Assembly (NCBI GenBank): GCA_003249225.1
Contig: QKJQ01000022.1
Span: forward strand, 62,001-126,000
Direction of reading: 5' to 3'
DNA: 64,000 bases
From: Clostridia bacterium
Lineage (GTDB): Bacteria; Bacillota; Clostridia; Lachnospirales; Lachnospiraceae
Positions 25,663-34,555 of this stretch are shown here, piece by piece (position 1 is the stretch's first letter; each line of letters opens with the position of its first letter). Both the position numbers and the translations under genes were made by a program. Under the pieces are notes generated by a model. The model ran no database searches. It was not told where the DNA came from and saw only the letters and a program-made list of their open reading frames with translations.

Positions 25663-28278
25663 TTACTTGTTTTTATTCTTTACGATTGAAATTCCATTCT
25701 CGATTCCCGACGGTAATGCTTTTTTGGAATAATGATTAGCCGGCGTATTATACACCTCCACCGTCAGGTGATTCTTTCCACGTTTCAGTGCTCCCTTGGT
25801 ATCATACTCGAACGGTTCCCAAAGAATCATGCCAAGGTCAGTACCATTTAGTGTCGCTTTTGCAAATTCATGTACTTTATCAATGGATAAACTTTCAGAA
25901 CCTGTAATCTCATCATCATAGCAGAATTCCGTTTCGTAGGTCATCCTGCCGGAATACTCTTCAAGACCCAGTATCTCATTCCATAACTGTACACCATCCG
26001 TCTTAATGACTTTACCATCTTGTGTTGTCATAGTCCAGATCTGATCAGGAAATTTTGTTACAAGACTGCAATAGGATATTTTGTTACCTGTCTGATCTGT
26101 TGTATATTCTGCTTCTTCCATTTCTGGCATATCCGGTATTTCATCCCTGTCAACGAGCAGAATAAGAGATTCCCGTTCATTTAAAATCAATGGAAGCTCC
26201 ATGAATTTTGAAAGCGATGCAAACAGCCCTGTATGATCGGTCAGGCTGTTCAGCCCGTTCTGTGTCTGACGGACTTTAACGGCCGCTTTCTGCCTGGTTC
26301 CCCGCCATGCGTCCAGACATTCTATTGTTCCGGTGAACGGAAATAATAGCGTTGTATTGATTTTCTCATTTCCCTCATTTGTCAGGAGGAAGAATTCATT
26401 TGACTCCTTAAAGCCATGCGTCACACGAAGTGATTTTGTATGCTTTTTGCTGCGTACACGTTCCGCACCAAAGCTTCTCATCTGTGTTATAAAGGCATTT
26501 TCATTTTCCGCAATCCAGGCTCTGACACCGGGCATTCTTATAGCAAGCTCAGAATCCAGAACGACAAGATTTCCGCCTTCCTTTACGAACTTTTCAAGAA
26601 TATCTTTGCAGGTATAATAACGATCTGCATCTTCGATAACGACAACTGAATAAGCCTGGTCACGTACGATTAACTTACCGTTCTGTACTTTGCATTCCGG
26701 TTCACTGCAAAGCTCTTCTTCCAGATAATTAAATTCGATCTGATTCTCAAACAGCATCTTAGCCGCTTTCCATGGAAGATTATGTGCTTCGCAAAGAACT
26801 GCGACCGATGCACTGTTCGTGAATTCAGTTAACAGGTAGCTCATACGCTTCATATAATCTGAAATCTGGTTATAGAATGGCCACCAGGTATTGTTCGGAC
26901 CAACATCCGGCGGACGTTCTCCGAATCTGCGCTCTCCTTCCACCGAATAAAAGAAAGCATGGGGAAAGAGCAGGTTTACACCACGAACGAACAGCCAGTC
27001 CATGTACCATTTCATATCACGAACGGTAAATGACCATTCGATGCCATTTTCTCCGCAGCAGGCAAAACATTCATTCCCATTCCTTTTTATGCCCCTGTGT
27101 CTGGCACTGTCTGACGTGCATTTTGCCATGGTACTGTGGGGGCCTTCTATCCCAAGGTTCTTCTCTGGTGCGACCCAGCGCCATACTACATCCTGTGCCG
27201 GCATCTGAAAATACTTCATAAAGCCGATGTCATCACTCTCGTGCGGATGTCCGGTCAGCGCGATTCCATGTGTTTTACACCATACGGACAACGGTTCATA
27301 ATAAGTCTCTTCCATTCTTTTGTTGACCGCTGTTTTGTACTTTTTCCCGGCTGCAATGGCCGCTTCCCGTACTTTACCTTTCAAAGGACTTTTGTCTGAG
27401 GTATTCTCCCATAATAAAAAGAGTTCTTTTTCTTCCAGACCAAAATCTCCGGCGAAGGTTAAAAATCCTCTTGTCCAGGCGAGCAGACCCGGTTCATGGT
27501 CTCGCCCCATGATGTCTGGTTCATCCGTGAACATTCCTATGACAGTATCTCCAAAATGCTCTTTCAGCACATCAAAATATCTTTCATGCGTCAGCTGTAT
27601 AAATTCTTCCACCGCTTTGGGATTCAAAAGATCGGCGGATGGTGGTTCATTTCCTTCTCCGTCATCCTCTCCAAAATGTATGCCCCTTATGTGCCCGCCC
27701 GTAAATTTTTCCAGGAATACAAAAACAGCCCATTCTTCTTCGCCGTCAGATGTAACACCAAATGCCGTTTCTTTCGGGTCAAACAACATAAGACTTGAGA
27801 GGTCATAGCCCTCCGATGTTATCCTAACAGCCATGGCCGCCAGCAGATCTTCCTTTTCCTGTGCAGTTAAATGCAGGGAGGGTGAGACACCTCTGGCTTC
27901 TAACTTCTTTAATCCTATACTGGCGTACTCCGGGTGATTTTTCACAACCATACCATGTGCTGAACCAGACGGATACATTGCTTCATCGTATAAAACGACC
28001 TTCATGGAAAGCTTTTTCGCTTCTTCGACCATCACAGTCACCATATCCATAAACTCATCCGATAGATAGACCATCTCTTTTGGTACACCGATCCGTGGAT
28101 GAATGACAAAGCCATTGACCCCTTTCTCGTTAAAATCATGAATCTGACGGATCAGTTTTTCCTTCGTTAATGTATCATTCAGGAACCAGAATGGGATTGG
28201 TGTATATTCTCTCTGCGGATTCAGAAAGCCTTCCATGAATCGCTTCTGCCCCTCGTTTTTATTTATCGTTTTTTCCAT
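25663..28278 (-). CDS. GH106-like glycoside hydrolase (alpha-L-rhamnosidase-type)
   Basis: 871 residues, no signal peptide, so cytosolic. The opening PIPFWFLNDTLTKEKLIRQIHDFNEKGVNGFVIHPR and FTDEPDIMG resemble the large GH106/GH2-clan proteins that start with a TIM barrel and end in beta-sandwich domains. The closing HEFAKATLNGTDLGMILWEPF...GKNHLTVEVYNTPANH segment is the galactose-binding-like domain typical of that group. The substrate is not deducible from sequence; rhamnosides of plant or host glycans are a family-based guess. GTAAGGAGAAGAAGCA precedes the ATG. It stands alone. Confidence 0.65.
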   Translation of the reverse strand: MEKTINKNEGQKRFMEGFLNPQREYTPIPFWFLNDTLTKEKLIRQIHDFNEKGVNGFVIHPRIGVPKEMVYLSDEFMDMVTVMVEEAKKLSMKVVLYDEAMYPSGSAHGMVVKNHPEYASIGLKKLEARGVSPSLHLTAQEKEDLLAAMAVRITSEGYDLSSLMLFDPKETAFGVTSDGEEEWAVFVFLEKFTGGHIRGIHFGEDDGEGNEPPSADLLNPKAVEEFIQLTHERYFDVLKEHFGDTVIGMFTDEPDIMGRDHEPGLLAWTRGFLTFAGDFGLEEKELFLLWENTSDKSPLKGKVREAAIAAGKKYKTAVNKRMEETYYEPLSVWCKTHGIALTGHPHESDDIGFMKYFQMPAQDVVWRWVAPEKNLGIEGPHSTMAKCTSDSARHRGIKRNGNECFACCGENGIEWSFTVRDMKWYMDWLFVRGVNLLFPHAFFYSVEGERRFGERPPDVGPNNTWWPFYNQISDYMKRMSYLLTEFTNSASVAVLCEAHNLPWKAAKMLFENQIEFNYLEEELCSEPECKVQNGKLIVRDQAYSVVVIEDADRYYTCKDILEKFVKEGGNLVVLDSELAIRMPGVRAWIAENENAFITQMRSFGAERVRSKKHTKSLRVTHGFKESNEFFLLTNEGNEKINTTLLFPFTGTIECLDAWRGTRQKAAVKVRQTQNGLNSLTDHTGLFASLSKFMELPLILNERESLILLVDRDEIPDMPEMEEAEYTTDQTGNKISYCSLVTKFPDQIWTMTTQDGKVIKTDGVQLWNEILGLEEYSGRMTYETEFCYDDEITGSESLSIDKVHEFAKATLNGTDLGMILWEPFEYDTKGALKRGKNHLTVEVYNTPANHYSKKALPSGIENGISIVKNKNK

Positions 28279-28400
28279 TGCTTCTTCTCCTTACTCTGTT
28301 GTCAGGGTTATAACGTTCTGTTTTACATTTTACCCTGTTTTTCTATGAAAATCTATAATCTTTTTCTTGCCAGATCAATGATATCACATAGAACTGCAAG

Positions 28401-28442
28401 GAAAAGACACCGCCGGACAGGAGAAACTCCTAAGTCCGGCGG
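28401..28442 (-). terminator. Terminator downstream of the malY-type gene
   Basis: CCGCCGGAC/GTCCGGCGG outer stem with AGGAG-AAA-CTCCT inner stem; TGTCTTTTCC follows on the minus strand. Confidence 0.85.
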
Positions 28443-28486
28443 CGCTATGATAAAAAAACAATAATGGGTAGGCAGCTGAAATGGTT

Positions 28487-29698
28487 CTATTCTGTTACAT
28501 CACTGTTAAATACGTACTTCCTGAGCCGATCCAATGCTTCTTTCAGCAAAGAGTAGGGCAAAGCCAGATTCATCCGTATGGTATCCGGCTTATTGAACGG
28601 CCTTCCATCCTGCCATATTACTCCTACCGCTATACCGCCGCGGATAAGATCATCAAGTTCTTTATTATTCTTCCGGCACCAAGCTGCACAATTCAAATAC
28701 AGCATGTATGTTCCTTGTGGTTTAAAAAGCGTGATTCCTTCAAAATTCTCTTGGATAAAGTCATAGGCATACGTAACATTACCGGACAGGACCTCGCATA
28801 ATTCATCAACCCACTGAGCACCTTCATCTGAATAGGCACCGATCAGCGCATGAACCGAAAGAACATTATGCATATTATAGTGTGTCAGGGAGGCTTGCTT
28901 GGCAAACCGGTCTCGTAGATAGGTATTGTATATAATATGATAGGAACCGACAAGTCCTGCAAGATTAAAGGTCTTTGTTGGTGCGTAAATTGCTATGGTA
29001 CGGTTCTTGGCATCTTCTGATATCTGCTGTGTTGGTATATGACGGTTGCCAAACAAGGTGAGATCAGCCCAGATCTCATCCGAAACAACGATACAGTCTG
29101 TTTCCTTGTATACTTCCATTGCTTTTTCTATCTCCCAGCGTTCCCAGACACGTCCGGCCGGGTTGTGAGGGGAGCAAAAAACCGCTGCGTGAATATGGTT
29201 CTCAAGAATCTTCTTTTTCATATCTTCATAGTCCATACGCCATACACCATTCTCATCCTGAATCAGATCGCTGAGAATTATCGTGTAGCCATTGTTCTTT
29301 AATGTCATGGTAAATCCAACATAAGTCGGTGCATGCAAAAGTATGGCATCACCCTTTGAACAAAAGGCATCAAGTGCAGAAGTAACACCGCCAAGCACTC
29401 CATTTTCATATCCGATGGCTTCTTTCGTCAGATTTTTCACACCAAACCGATTCTTATGCCAGTTTATAACCGCATTGTAATAGGCATCGGATAGCAAAAA
29501 ATATCCAAACAACGGATGAGCCAGCCGATCCGTAATTGCCTCTATAACACACGGGGCTGTTGCAAAATTCATATCTGCGACCCACATAGGTATCTTGCTG
29601 AAGCCATCCCTGATTTTTGCATCCTTGAACGGTATCACATCAACTGCCAGAGAATCTTTTCCTTCTCTGTCCGTAATCGTTGTAAAATCGTATTTCAA
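28487..29698 (-). CDS. MalY/PatB-type PLP-dependent C-S lyase (cystathionine beta-lyase)
   Basis: 403 residues. It cleaves cystathionine or cysteine-type thioethers to a thiol, pyruvate and ammonia. PLP lysine lies in APTKTFNLAGL; FCSPHNPAGRVW and VSDEIWADL are the usual cofactor-contact motifs. The family N-terminus KYDFTTITDREGKDSLAVD places the start at a TTG codon (29698), which has AGAAGGAGTGTAC in front; an ATG ten codons upstream has no such site. ridA ends 70 bases before this start, and the pairing makes sense because this enzyme class releases 2-aminoacrylate. Confidence 0.88.
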   Translation of the reverse strand: MKYDFTTITDREGKDSLAVDVIPFKDAKIRDGFSKIPMWVADMNFATAPCVIEAITDRLAHPLFGYFLLSDAYYNAVINWHKNRFGVKNLTKEAIGYENGVLGGVTSALDAFCSKGDAILLHAPTYVGFTMTLKNNGYTIILSDLIQDENGVWRMDYEDMKKKILENHIHAAVFCSPHNPAGRVWERWEIEKAMEVYKETDCIVVSDEIWADLTLFGNRHIPTQQISEDAKNRTIAIYAPTKTFNLAGLVGSYHIIYNTYLRDRFAKQASLTHYNMHNVLSVHALIGAYSDEGAQWVDELCEVLSGNVTYAYDFIQENFEGITLFKPQGTYMLYLNCAAWCRKNNKELDDLIRGGIAVGVIWQDGRPFNKPDTIRMNLALPYSLLKEALDRLRKYVFNSDVTE

Positions 29699-29767
29699 AG
29701 TACACTCCTTCTCTGCCTGCAGATACAACCATTTTTAGAATTACGTTGGTCTGCAGTTCCATTACTA

Positions 29768-30151
29768 CTAGACAACAGCAATTGCTTCGATTTCAACAAG
29801 TGCGTCTTTGGGAAGCTTTGCTACCTCAACGGCAGATCTTGCCGGAAATGGATTCTCAAAATATGTCATATATACTTCATTCATTGCTGAAAAATTCTTA
29901 ATATCGCTTAAGAAGACTGTTGTTTTTACAACATCTGATAAGGATGCTCCCTGCTCTTCCAGAATTGCTTTCAGGTTTTCCAGCGACTGCTTTGTCTGGC
30001 TGGTAATATCGTCACCCGCAAAACTGCCGGTAGCCGGATCAATTGGAAGCTGCCCTGACATAAAAAGCATGGTTTGGCCCTTTGCCTCCACACCCTGTGA
30101 ATAAGGTCCGATTGCTGACGGTGCCTTTGCTGTATTGATCTGTTTTTTCAT
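29768..30151 (-). CDS. ridA: RidA family enamine/imine deaminase
   Basis: 127 residues, standard RidA size. It hydrolyses reactive 2-aminoacrylate-type imines from PLP enzymes to 2-oxo acids. IGPYSQGVEAKG at the N-terminus and the arginine-containing FENPFPARSAVEVAKLPKDALVEIEAIAV block are characteristic. The start at 30151 follows GAAAGAGGTACAT; an in-frame ATG 22 codons upstream is not supported. It lies upstream of the MalY-type gene on the same strand. Confidence 0.95.
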   Translation of the reverse strand: MKKQINTAKAPSAIGPYSQGVEAKGQTMLFMSGQLPIDPATGSFAGDDITSQTKQSLENLKAILEEQGASLSDVVKTTVFLSDIKNFSAMNEVYMTYFENPFPARSAVEVAKLPKDALVEIEAIAVV

Positions 30152-30237
30152 ATGTACCTCTTTCCGGATGAAGTTACTCCCCTTCATCCTATCCTCATTT
30201 CGGCCGCTTAGTTTCAACGCCCGTTATAACTACTATA

Positions 30238-30455
30238 CCAGATGATATGATACCAGGGTCATAAGGTCATGTGATTCATGCTTTTATGAATAAGCATGAC
30301 TTTGGAACCCGCAAAACATGAGAAAGTAGCCATGGAATGGCGAATTTCGAGTGTTTTTAGGATTGTGAGAGCACATAGTGCGTAACAATCCGTACATATC
30401 AGGGGGCAAAATACCTGTTGAGCCCAACATCATGATATTGGATCAAATCTCCCGG
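30238..30455. repeat. MITE-like structured repeat, long copy
   Basis: Contains TCATGCTT-TTATGAAT-AAGCATGA (30276-30299) nested in a larger imperfect palindrome from GGGTCATAAGGTCATG to CATGACTTTGGAACCC. A second nested hairpin GGATTGT...GCAC-ATA-GTGC...ACAATCC lies at 30360-30391, and the right end reads GAGCCCAACATCATGATATTGG. The palindrome and right-end sequence recur at 62484-62553, where the middle is missing. No coding capacity. It fills the spacer between ridA and the HisC-type gene. Confidence 0.7.
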
Positions 30456-30589
30456 CTGCTCCTGCAGACGTAAATCACATTACATTTAACTCTGATATCC
30501 ATAAATAGTACCATGGTAAAATGTGGTTGTCAAAAACAATTCCACACTGTAAGCAACTGTTTTTGAAAACACATGCTGCGCGGCATTCC

Positions 30590-31669
30590 TTATTGCGCCA
30601 TAATCTCACCAAGACATCCTATGAACTCCCTGCACTGCTCCATGGTACCGACCGATACACGGTTCAATTCAAAGGCACCGATCAGGATTCCTTTGTTAAT
30701 GCATTCCAGGTAAATGTCTGTCGGGTCCTTGTGTGCATCAAAATAAATAAAATTCGACTGGGAATCATAAACAACACAGCCAAGTTTCTTCATCTCCTCC
30801 ATCAGATAACTGCGGCAGATGTCATTGTTTTCCCTCACGTAGTCACCATGTGCTTCATCATGAAGTGCTTCGATGGCTGCTGCCTGTGCCATACGGGACA
30901 GATTCCACGCAGAGGAACACTTTCCGACTTCTGCAATGATTTCTGGCTGAGCTAATGCGTAGCCAACGCGAACACCGGCCATTCCATAAAATTTTGAAAA
31001 CGTCCTCATGATAACGATCGGCTGTTCTGGTCTTGCTTTCATAGCATCAAGCATGCTGACACAATCCTCTGCTTTTGCAAATTCTATGTATGCTTCGTCC
31101 ATGACCACAACAATATGATCCGGTACCTTAGAAAGGAATGAAAGAAGCGCCTGTTCACCAACATAGGTACCAGTCGGATTGTTCGGATTGCACACAACGA
31201 TCATCTTCGTCTTATCTGTAATTCCGGCAAGAATTCCTTCCAGGTTATAGGACAGGTCCTCTTTTAAAGGGATGATTACAGGGGTTGCCCCATTTACATA
31301 TGCCATGTCAAGAAATGCTCCAAAGGTCGGCATACAAAAAAGCACCTCATCCTTATCTTCTAAAAATGCTGCTCCCAGCATATCGATGATTGCGCTGGAG
31401 CCGGAAGCTGTAAGAACGCTGGAAAACGGTACATCAAAATACTCTGCAATCGCATTCTTCAGGTCTTTTGCCATAAAGTCAGGGTAGTAAAATGACTGGT
31501 CTGCAGCACATTTTAATGCTTCAAGTGCTTTTGGCGACATACCAAATACATTCTCATTAAATCCCATACGTGATAACTTGCTAAAATCAACCCCAACTGC
31601 TTTTCTGCTTGCACGGATTGTTTCCGGCTTCTCCCTGAATGCTCTGCATAATAATTTTTTTGCGTCCAT
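30590..31669 (-). CDS. HisC-type histidinol-phosphate aminotransferase
   Basis: 359 residues, class I/II PLP aminotransferase with HisC hallmarks: GFNENVFGMSPKALEAL, VCNPNNPTGTYV, VVMDEAYIEFA and Schiff-base lysine in RTFSKFYGMAGVRVGYA. CAAGGAGGAGAGT precedes the ATG at 31669. No histidine-pathway genes are near, so the true amino acceptor could be another (for example aromatic) substrate. It is followed by a short repeat-bearing spacer and lies downstream of the hydroxyacid dehydrogenase gene. Confidence 0.82.
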   Translation of the reverse strand: MDAKKLLCRAFREKPETIRASRKAVGVDFSKLSRMGFNENVFGMSPKALEALKCAADQSFYYPDFMAKDLKNAIAEYFDVPFSSVLTASGSSAIIDMLGAAFLEDKDEVLFCMPTFGAFLDMAYVNGATPVIIPLKEDLSYNLEGILAGITDKTKMIVVCNPNNPTGTYVGEQALLSFLSKVPDHIVVVMDEAYIEFAKAEDCVSMLDAMKARPEQPIVIMRTFSKFYGMAGVRVGYALAQPEIIAEVGKCSSAWNLSRMAQAAAIEALHDEAHGDYVRENNDICRSYLMEEMKKLGCVVYDSQSNFIYFDAHKDPTDIYLECINKGILIGAFELNRVSVGTMEQCREFIGCLGEIMAQ

Positions 31670-31762
31670 ACTCTCCTCCTTGTTTTGTAAACCTGTTTTG
31701 TATTCATTCATTATGATACGTTCCGATAAGAAAAACAGCAGTATTCTTTCTGTTTTTCCTTT

Positions 31763-31820
31763 ATGCTTTCCTTGATGCTTTCCTTGATACTTTCCTTTGA
31801 TGCTTTCCTTTGATGCTTTT
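31763..31820 (-). repeat. Tandem 12-13-bp repeats downstream of the hydroxyacid dehydrogenase gene
   Basis: Units ATGCTTTCCTTG (x2), ATACTTTCCTTTG, ATGCTTTCCTTTG and a partial unit on the plus strand. They appear as purine-rich repeats in the minus-strand transcript about 50 bases after the stop at 31873. Confidence 0.85.
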
Positions 31821-31872
31821 CACTGTCTTGCTTTATTGTCTGCCATTAATCCTGCGCCGCTTTTAGATTTTA

Positions 31873-32886
31873 TCAGATACTGATCACACTCGTTGGATGT
31901 CCGTCCATCCAGTTCAAAAAGTTTTCTGCTGCTAATTGCACGCTTCGGATTCTGGCTTCAACCGGCAACCAGGCAATGTGTTCGGTGATTCTTGTATTCT
32001 TACATTTCATAAGTTCACACGGTTCTTTTATTGGTTCGTTCGCAACAACATCCAGTCCCGCCGCATAGATTTTCCCGCTGTTCAGTGCTTCGATCAGGGC
32101 AGGTTCTTCAATGATATCTCCTCTGGCTGTATTCAGCAGAATAACACCGTCTTTCATTTTCTGTATGGTTTGTCGGTTGATCAGCTGATGTGTCTGTGGT
32201 GTATAGGGACAATGAATGGAAATCACATCACTTCGTTCCAGCAGTTCATCCAGTGTTACCTGCTCGATGAAGTCATATTTACTGTCTGTCTTTTTCGTCC
32301 TGCTGTTCGCAAGAATTTTCATTCCAAATCCAGCCGCCATTCCAGCCGTCTGATAGCCGATGCTTCCAAGTCCGATAATCCCCATGGTCTTTCCATACAG
32401 TTCGATCTGTCTCGAAAAGATACGCATCATACGATTGCTCTCAGGTTCCAACCATTTTTTATTCTTGTAATAATCATCGTGCAGTCCTATGTTATGACAG
32501 ATATCCAGTAAAAGTGCCATGGTATATTGCGCAATCGTAACATCGCCATATACCGTATTGGTCACAGTTACACCGTGCTTTTGGCAGGCTTCTTTGTCAA
32601 TTGTCCCATATCCATGTGCTGATGTTGCAATGTATTTTAGCTTCGGATGATTTGATAAAAATTCTTCCGATATCAGTCCATCTGTGATCCATGCACCGAT
32701 AAATGCGTCTTCATCCTGCAATGTCGCATGCAGTCTTCTGGATGCCGGAAAATCATAGAAACATAATTCATCAATGCCGGGCCTTCCAAGAAGACATTCC
32801 CGCCATAAATTCTGAAAGAACTCACTGTTGTATTTCTCACCATATACATCCGACATTGTTGTCGTATTTACTAACCCTATTTTCAT
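31873..32886 (-). CDS. D-isomer-specific 2-hydroxyacid dehydrogenase
   Basis: 337 residues, NAD(P)-dependent. Rossmann motif GLGSIGYQTAG, NTARGDIIEEPALIEAL and the catalytic Arg/Glu/His set (LNTARG, AGLDVVANEP, TEHIAW) are in place. It resembles glycerate/phosphoglycerate dehydrogenase-like members, but the substrate cannot be told. MKIGLVNTTT at 32886, preceded by GAATGAGGATACT, is chosen as start. Confidence 0.87.
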   Translation of the reverse strand: MKIGLVNTTTMSDVYGEKYNSEFFQNLWRECLLGRPGIDELCFYDFPASRRLHATLQDEDAFIGAWITDGLISEEFLSNHPKLKYIATSAHGYGTIDKEACQKHGVTVTNTVYGDVTIAQYTMALLLDICHNIGLHDDYYKNKKWLEPESNRMMRIFSRQIELYGKTMGIIGLGSIGYQTAGMAAGFGMKILANSRTKKTDSKYDFIEQVTLDELLERSDVISIHCPYTPQTHQLINRQTIQKMKDGVILLNTARGDIIEEPALIEALNSGKIYAAGLDVVANEPIKEPCELMKCKNTRITEHIAWLPVEARIRSVQLAAENFLNWMDGHPTSVISI

Positions 32887-33443
32887 AGTATCCTCATTCC
32901 CGGGAAAAGAAAAAGTGCTTCGCTCATTCTCTGAACGAAACACCTTTGTTCGTTATTCCATAAGCGTAATTATATTGTAAAAAATTTTAATGTCAATAAT
33001 ATTTTATCAGTCTTAAGATTCTTTTTACATACCTGACAATACGTATAGAAGTCCCTGAGCTTTATTCTATTGTCTTTAAGTTTTTGATAAATAATTCTTA
33101 TTTTACTCAGTTAATCCAGTTCCACCAATTCCAACGCATACGAACCATCCGTCCTCCCTGTGAATTCTGCACAGGATATGAAGCAGCGAAAGCGCAAAGA
33201 TCAGCATGCCGCTACAGAAAAGTCAAAGCATTGTTATAACAGTGTATTACTTTTGGGGGCATTTTATCTTTTTTTCATATATTTTCATTCATATTCATTT
33301 TATTTCATTTTGTTTTTTATCTTTTTTTGAAGACAAGAGTTCTTTTTAATCAGCAAAACAAAGCTGGTTATTACATTTTCTACGGATGCCTTTGCCTTCA
33401 TTTTCATTCATTTTCATGTTTGAAGGCTTATGCTATTCTGTCC
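32887..33443. other. Gene-free AT-rich region
   Basis: T-rich plus strand with no supported gene. It contains a short dyad AACGAA/TTCGTT near 32934-32954 just upstream of the hydroxyacid dehydrogenase gene and many irregular TTTTCATT motifs at 33270-33420. No consensus promoter was identified. Confidence 0.5.
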
Positions 33444-33522
33444 TTTTTATTGTTCTTTTATTGTTCTTTTTATTGTTCTATTTATTGTTCTATTTATTGT
33501 TCTATTTATTGTTCTTTTTAAT
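33444..33522 (-). repeat. Tandem 12-bp repeats downstream of the HAD gene
   Basis: About six copies of TATTTATTGTTC (with T-rich variants) on the plus strand, beginning 24 bases after the HAD gene stop. They are read as AGAACAATAAAT repeats in its transcript. Confidence 0.9.
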
Positions 33523-33545
33523 AAGTATTAATATTACACTGGGAT

Positions 33546-34436
33546 CTATAATGGGTTGTCGACTGTTTGCTGCTCGAGCTGCGATTGATGTTTTCGTGTT
33601 AAGGTTTCAACCGCTGCCATTTTTCGCAGTACATCCCGTACAATACTGTCGAGTTCTTTGCCTTCCCGGTAATCCGCTTCTGTAATAAAATCGACTCTGT
33701 TATGGAGGAGAAGTTCCTGAACTTTCTCTCTTTTTCCTTCTGCATGAACGGCAACAGAGAAACCTCCATTTGCTTTGACCAACTTCATACAGGGTACATC
33801 CGTAAGTCCGTCACCAATGTAGATCATGTTGCGAAAGGGTATCGGCCGTTGATCTTCCGGTGTATAATGATTTAGGTCGGCATCGTTCGAAATGTCGAGA
33901 ACACCCTTGTTGATTCGAAACAGGAACTGTGTCTTTGTTGTATAATTCACAACATTCTTGGGCCAACAGGCTACATCATTTTCGTCATAAAGGAATTCAC
34001 AAGCAAAGACTTCTTTAAAATTGTCAAAGATGCTGGAGCCTTCGATGATTTCACGTAACCCGGAGGATATAATATAATGTTCAACGGTGATGCCGAGGCT
34101 TTCTCCGAACTGATTGATTTCAGAGAACCACGCTTCAACCCCGGGATATAATTGCAGGTCCTTGCCAAGCTTAACAAATTCCTGTCTTCGGATGCTGATT
34201 TTGGCGGCATGTGCTTTTTCCAGCATGACTCTCATATAGGCAAGGATCTTATCCATCTTTTTGTCATCTGTCAGGTTATCCGCTTCTGTCCAGAATTTTT
34301 CAGGAGTCATCCCGACATTGGGAATAAAGGTATACTCCTGCATGTCTTTTGTGCATAGTGTCTTGTCAAAATCATACATCATCGCAATGACCGGTGCTTT
34401 CTCTTTCATCGCGATGACCGCTGCTTTCTCTGTCAT
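33546..34436 (-). CDS. HAD-superfamily phosphatase
   Basis: 296 residues. HAD motif I is YDFDKTLCTKD; motif II SSG is in IISSGLREI; motif IV is YIGDGLTDVPCM. Related proteins are annotated as phosphoserine-phosphatase-like hydrolases; the substrate is unknown. The first 18 residues hold a duplicated nine-residue stretch (TEKAAVIAM/KEKAPVIAM) encoded by a 27-bp tandem duplication. The start at 34436 follows AAAGAAGGTGAGGCAATACG. Starting at either later Met would still leave the HAD core whole. Confidence 0.85.
   Translation of the reverse strand: MTEKAAVIAMKEKAPVIAMMYDFDKTLCTKDMQEYTFIPNVGMTPEKFWTEADNLTDDKKMDKILAYMRVMLEKAHAAKISIRRQEFVKLGKDLQLYPGVEAWFSEINQFGESLGITVEHYIISSGLREIIEGSSIFDNFKEVFACEFLYDENDVACWPKNVVNYTTKTQFLFRINKGVLDISNDADLNHYTPEDQRPIPFRNMIYIGDGLTDVPCMKLVKANGGFSVAVHAEGKREKVQELLLHNRVDFITEADYREGKELDSIVRDVLRKMAAVETLTRKHQSQLEQQTVDNPL
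34381..34434 (-). repeat. 27-bp tandem duplication at the HAD gene start
   Basis: 34381-34407 and 34408-34434 match at 24 of 27 positions, giving the repeated N-terminal peptide. The 27-base length keeps the frame. Confidence 0.9.
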
Positions 34437-34488
34437 CGTATTGCCTCACCTTCTTTCAAAAAAAATCACGCCTCTTTCCTATTCCCAT

Positions 34489-34517
34489 ATTATAGCGAAT
34501 AAGACCAGAAGGCGCAA
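34489..34517 (-). promoter_or_regulatory. Probable promoter of the HAD gene
   Basis: On the minus strand TTGCGC-N17-TATAAT, with a perfect -10 and a three-of-six -35, about 50 bases before the start codon. Confidence 0.5.
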
Positions 34518-34555
34518 TCTTTATTACGATAGTACGATGCAAGATTTAATAGTGT

